Program-made: the position numbers and the translations under genes
The notes under the pieces: generated by a model
The model's input: the letters and a program-made list of their open reading frames with translations, nothing else
What the model was told of the DNA's origin: nothing
Database searches by the model: none
Part shown: positions 6,998 through 7,681 of the stretch, in pieces
Layout: every line of letters starts with the position of its first letter
How positions within the stretch are numbered: the first letter of the stretch is position 1
DNA from: Methanosaeta sp. UBA80
Lineage (GTDB): Archaea; Halobacteriota; Methanosarcinia; Methanotrichales; Methanotrichaceae
Length of the DNA: 7,681 nucleotides
Direction of reading: 5' to 3'
NCBI GenBank assembly: GCA_002505805.1
Contig: DAWB01000235.1
Coordinates: forward strand, 3,519-11,199

Positions 6998-7327
6998 ATG
7001 AGCCATGAGGAGAAAGAGACAAAGATAACCCTTTACCAGCTGCTGGGCATAACCAAGGAGCGTGCCGATGAGATCGCCCGGATGGTGCGAGCCTCATTCT
7101 CTGAGTCCAGTGGGCCGACGGAGTGGATCGTGAAGCTGGCGGAGGAGTTTCAGATCGAAGGGCCGGAGCTGGCGGAGGCCTTTGCCTGCGGATGGTTTGC
7201 CGGAAAGTATGCCGGGGTATCCGAGGTCTTCCAGACGGTGCAAAAGGAGATGGACAGAAGGGAGGCGGATATGGCACTGGAAAAGGAGAAGCAGAGCCGT
7301 TACCCTCCCCCGGACGGCTACGCATAA
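6998..7327 (+). CDS. Hypothetical 109-residue cytoplasmic protein
   Basis: I do not recognise a family. The ATG at 6998 is preceded by GAAGGT, four bases away, a good ribosome binding site, and the stop is TAA at 7325-7327. The protein is predominantly helical and has no signal peptide or membrane segment. Its first half (TLYQLLGITKERADEIARMV) looks like a small helical bundle. The middle has ELAEAFACGWFAGKYAG, with a single cysteine beside an aromatic, glycine-rich turn. The tail (EMDRREADMALEKEKQSR) is highly charged and probably a free helix or coiled coil, ending in PPPDGYA. It lies between the DUF2240 gene and a B12-type radical SAM gene, with gaps of 33 and 40 bp, so it is probably co-transcribed. 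The start, ribosome site and same-strand context make it a real gene. An opposite-strand reading frame of similar length at 6996-7325 is low-complexity proline/serine/arginine and looks like its shadow. Confidence 0.75.
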   Translation: MSHEEKETKITLYQLLGITKERADEIARMVRASFSESSGPTEWIVKLAEEFQIEGPELAEAFACGWFAGKYAGVSEVFQTVQKEMDRREADMALEKEKQSRYPPPDGYA

Positions 7328-7352
7328 TCGCAAGCTTAATCTCCTATGGGAA

Positions 7353-7358
7353 GAGGAG
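7353..7358 (+). promoter_or_regulatory. Shine-Dalgarno of the radical SAM gene
   Basis: GAGGAG lies nine bases before the ATG at 7368. A closer ATG at 7360 opens only a three-codon frame (MPL) whose TGA overlaps the real start as ATGA, so 7368 is the better start. The 40-bp gap upstream has no T-tract, which fits read-through from the preceding gene. Confidence 0.6.
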
Positions 7359-7367
7359 AATGCCTTT

Positions 7368-7681
7368 ATGACCCCCAGGGTTCTCTTTACCACAGTTTAC
7401 AGAAACAGCTCCGAGCCTTACGACTACATCGGAGCCAATACCAGGTCATGGTTTAGGTTTTACTGGCCCCGAATCCAGTCCTTCGGCCTGCGTTTTCTCA
7501 AGCAGAACATCCCCGAGCTGGAGATCCTGGAGTTTCCCACCTGGGAGGAGTACCAGAAGAAGCTAGAGGAGGGATGGGATGTGGTGGGGCTCTCTTTCTA
7601 TCTCAGCGAGACCCATGAGGCCTTGGAGATGGCGGAGGCAGCACGGGCAGCGGGAGCGGGAGAGGTCTGGGCCGGAAACTA
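7368..7681 (+). CDS. B12-binding-domain radical SAM protein, N-terminal fragment (3' end outside window)
   Basis: From the ATG at 7368, 104 complete codons are open to the window edge. The protein begins MTPRVLFTTVYRNSSEPYDY and continues through WFRFYWPRIQ and LEILEFPTWEEYQKKL. It then reaches WDVVGLSFYLSETHEALEMA, AARAAGAGEVWAGNY. The last segment (strand DVVGLSFY, helix, then strand EVWAGNY) is the Rossmann-like beta-alpha-beta of the cobalamin-binding domain found at the N-terminus of many radical SAM enzymes. In these proteins the CxxxCxxC iron-sulfur motif follows some 80-150 residues later, so it would lie beyond this window. I see no DxHxxG cobalamin-ligand motif in the visible part; many members of this group lack it. 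Chemistry and substrate cannot be inferred. The assignment rests on the recognisable VVGxSFY and EVWAGNY segments. Confidence 0.72.
   Translation, partial: MTPRVLFTTVYRNSSEPYDYIGANTRSWFRFYWPRIQSFGLRFLKQNIPELEILEFPTWEEYQKKLEEGWDVVGLSFYLSETHEALEMAEAARAAGAGEVWAGN

Overview
The window looks like a chromosomal segment of a methanogenic archaeon, most plausibly in or near Methanothrix (Methanosaeta). This rests on an archaea-restricted DUF2240 protein, GGTG/GAGGTGA-type ribosome binding sites, TATA-like rather than -35/-10 promoter sequence, T-tract terminators, and large sequon-rich exported proteins. The genus is inferred from protein style and was not confirmed by any search.

Layout. At 1-277 (+) is the C-terminal end of a membrane-anchored family 2 glycosyltransferase. 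A 97-bp convergent gap follows, with a T-tract on each strand. From 375 to 6313 the minus strand carries a two-gene unit read right to left. The first gene encodes a 528-residue exported protein with NEW3-like beta-sandwich domains followed by a CWB2-like (cell wall binding repeat 2) region. The second encodes a 1451-residue exported protein with CWB2-like segments, a glycoside-hydrolase-like TIM barrel, beta-sandwich domains, a gingipain-like (C25) cysteine peptidase domain with a His993/Cys1031 dyad, and a duplicated C-terminal domain. The two genes overlap by 4 bp (ATGA), with a near-perfect Shine-Dalgarno inside the end of the upstream gene, so they are probably translationally coupled.

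A 147-bp divergent intergenic region separates this unit from a plus-strand cluster: a DUF2240 protein with a TTG start, an unrecognised 109-residue protein, and the N-terminus of a B12-binding radical SAM protein cut by the window edge. Spacings of 33 and 40 bp and good ribosome binding sites suggest co-transcription of these three.

The most interesting element is the coupled exported pair. Both proteins have signal peptides, many N-glycosylation sequons and the same kind of CWB2-like fold, which suggests they act together at the cell surface. One carries an apparently intact protease dyad. Substrate, attachment and function cannot be read from the sequence. No rRNA, tRNA, CRISPR array, insertion sequence or attachment site was seen.
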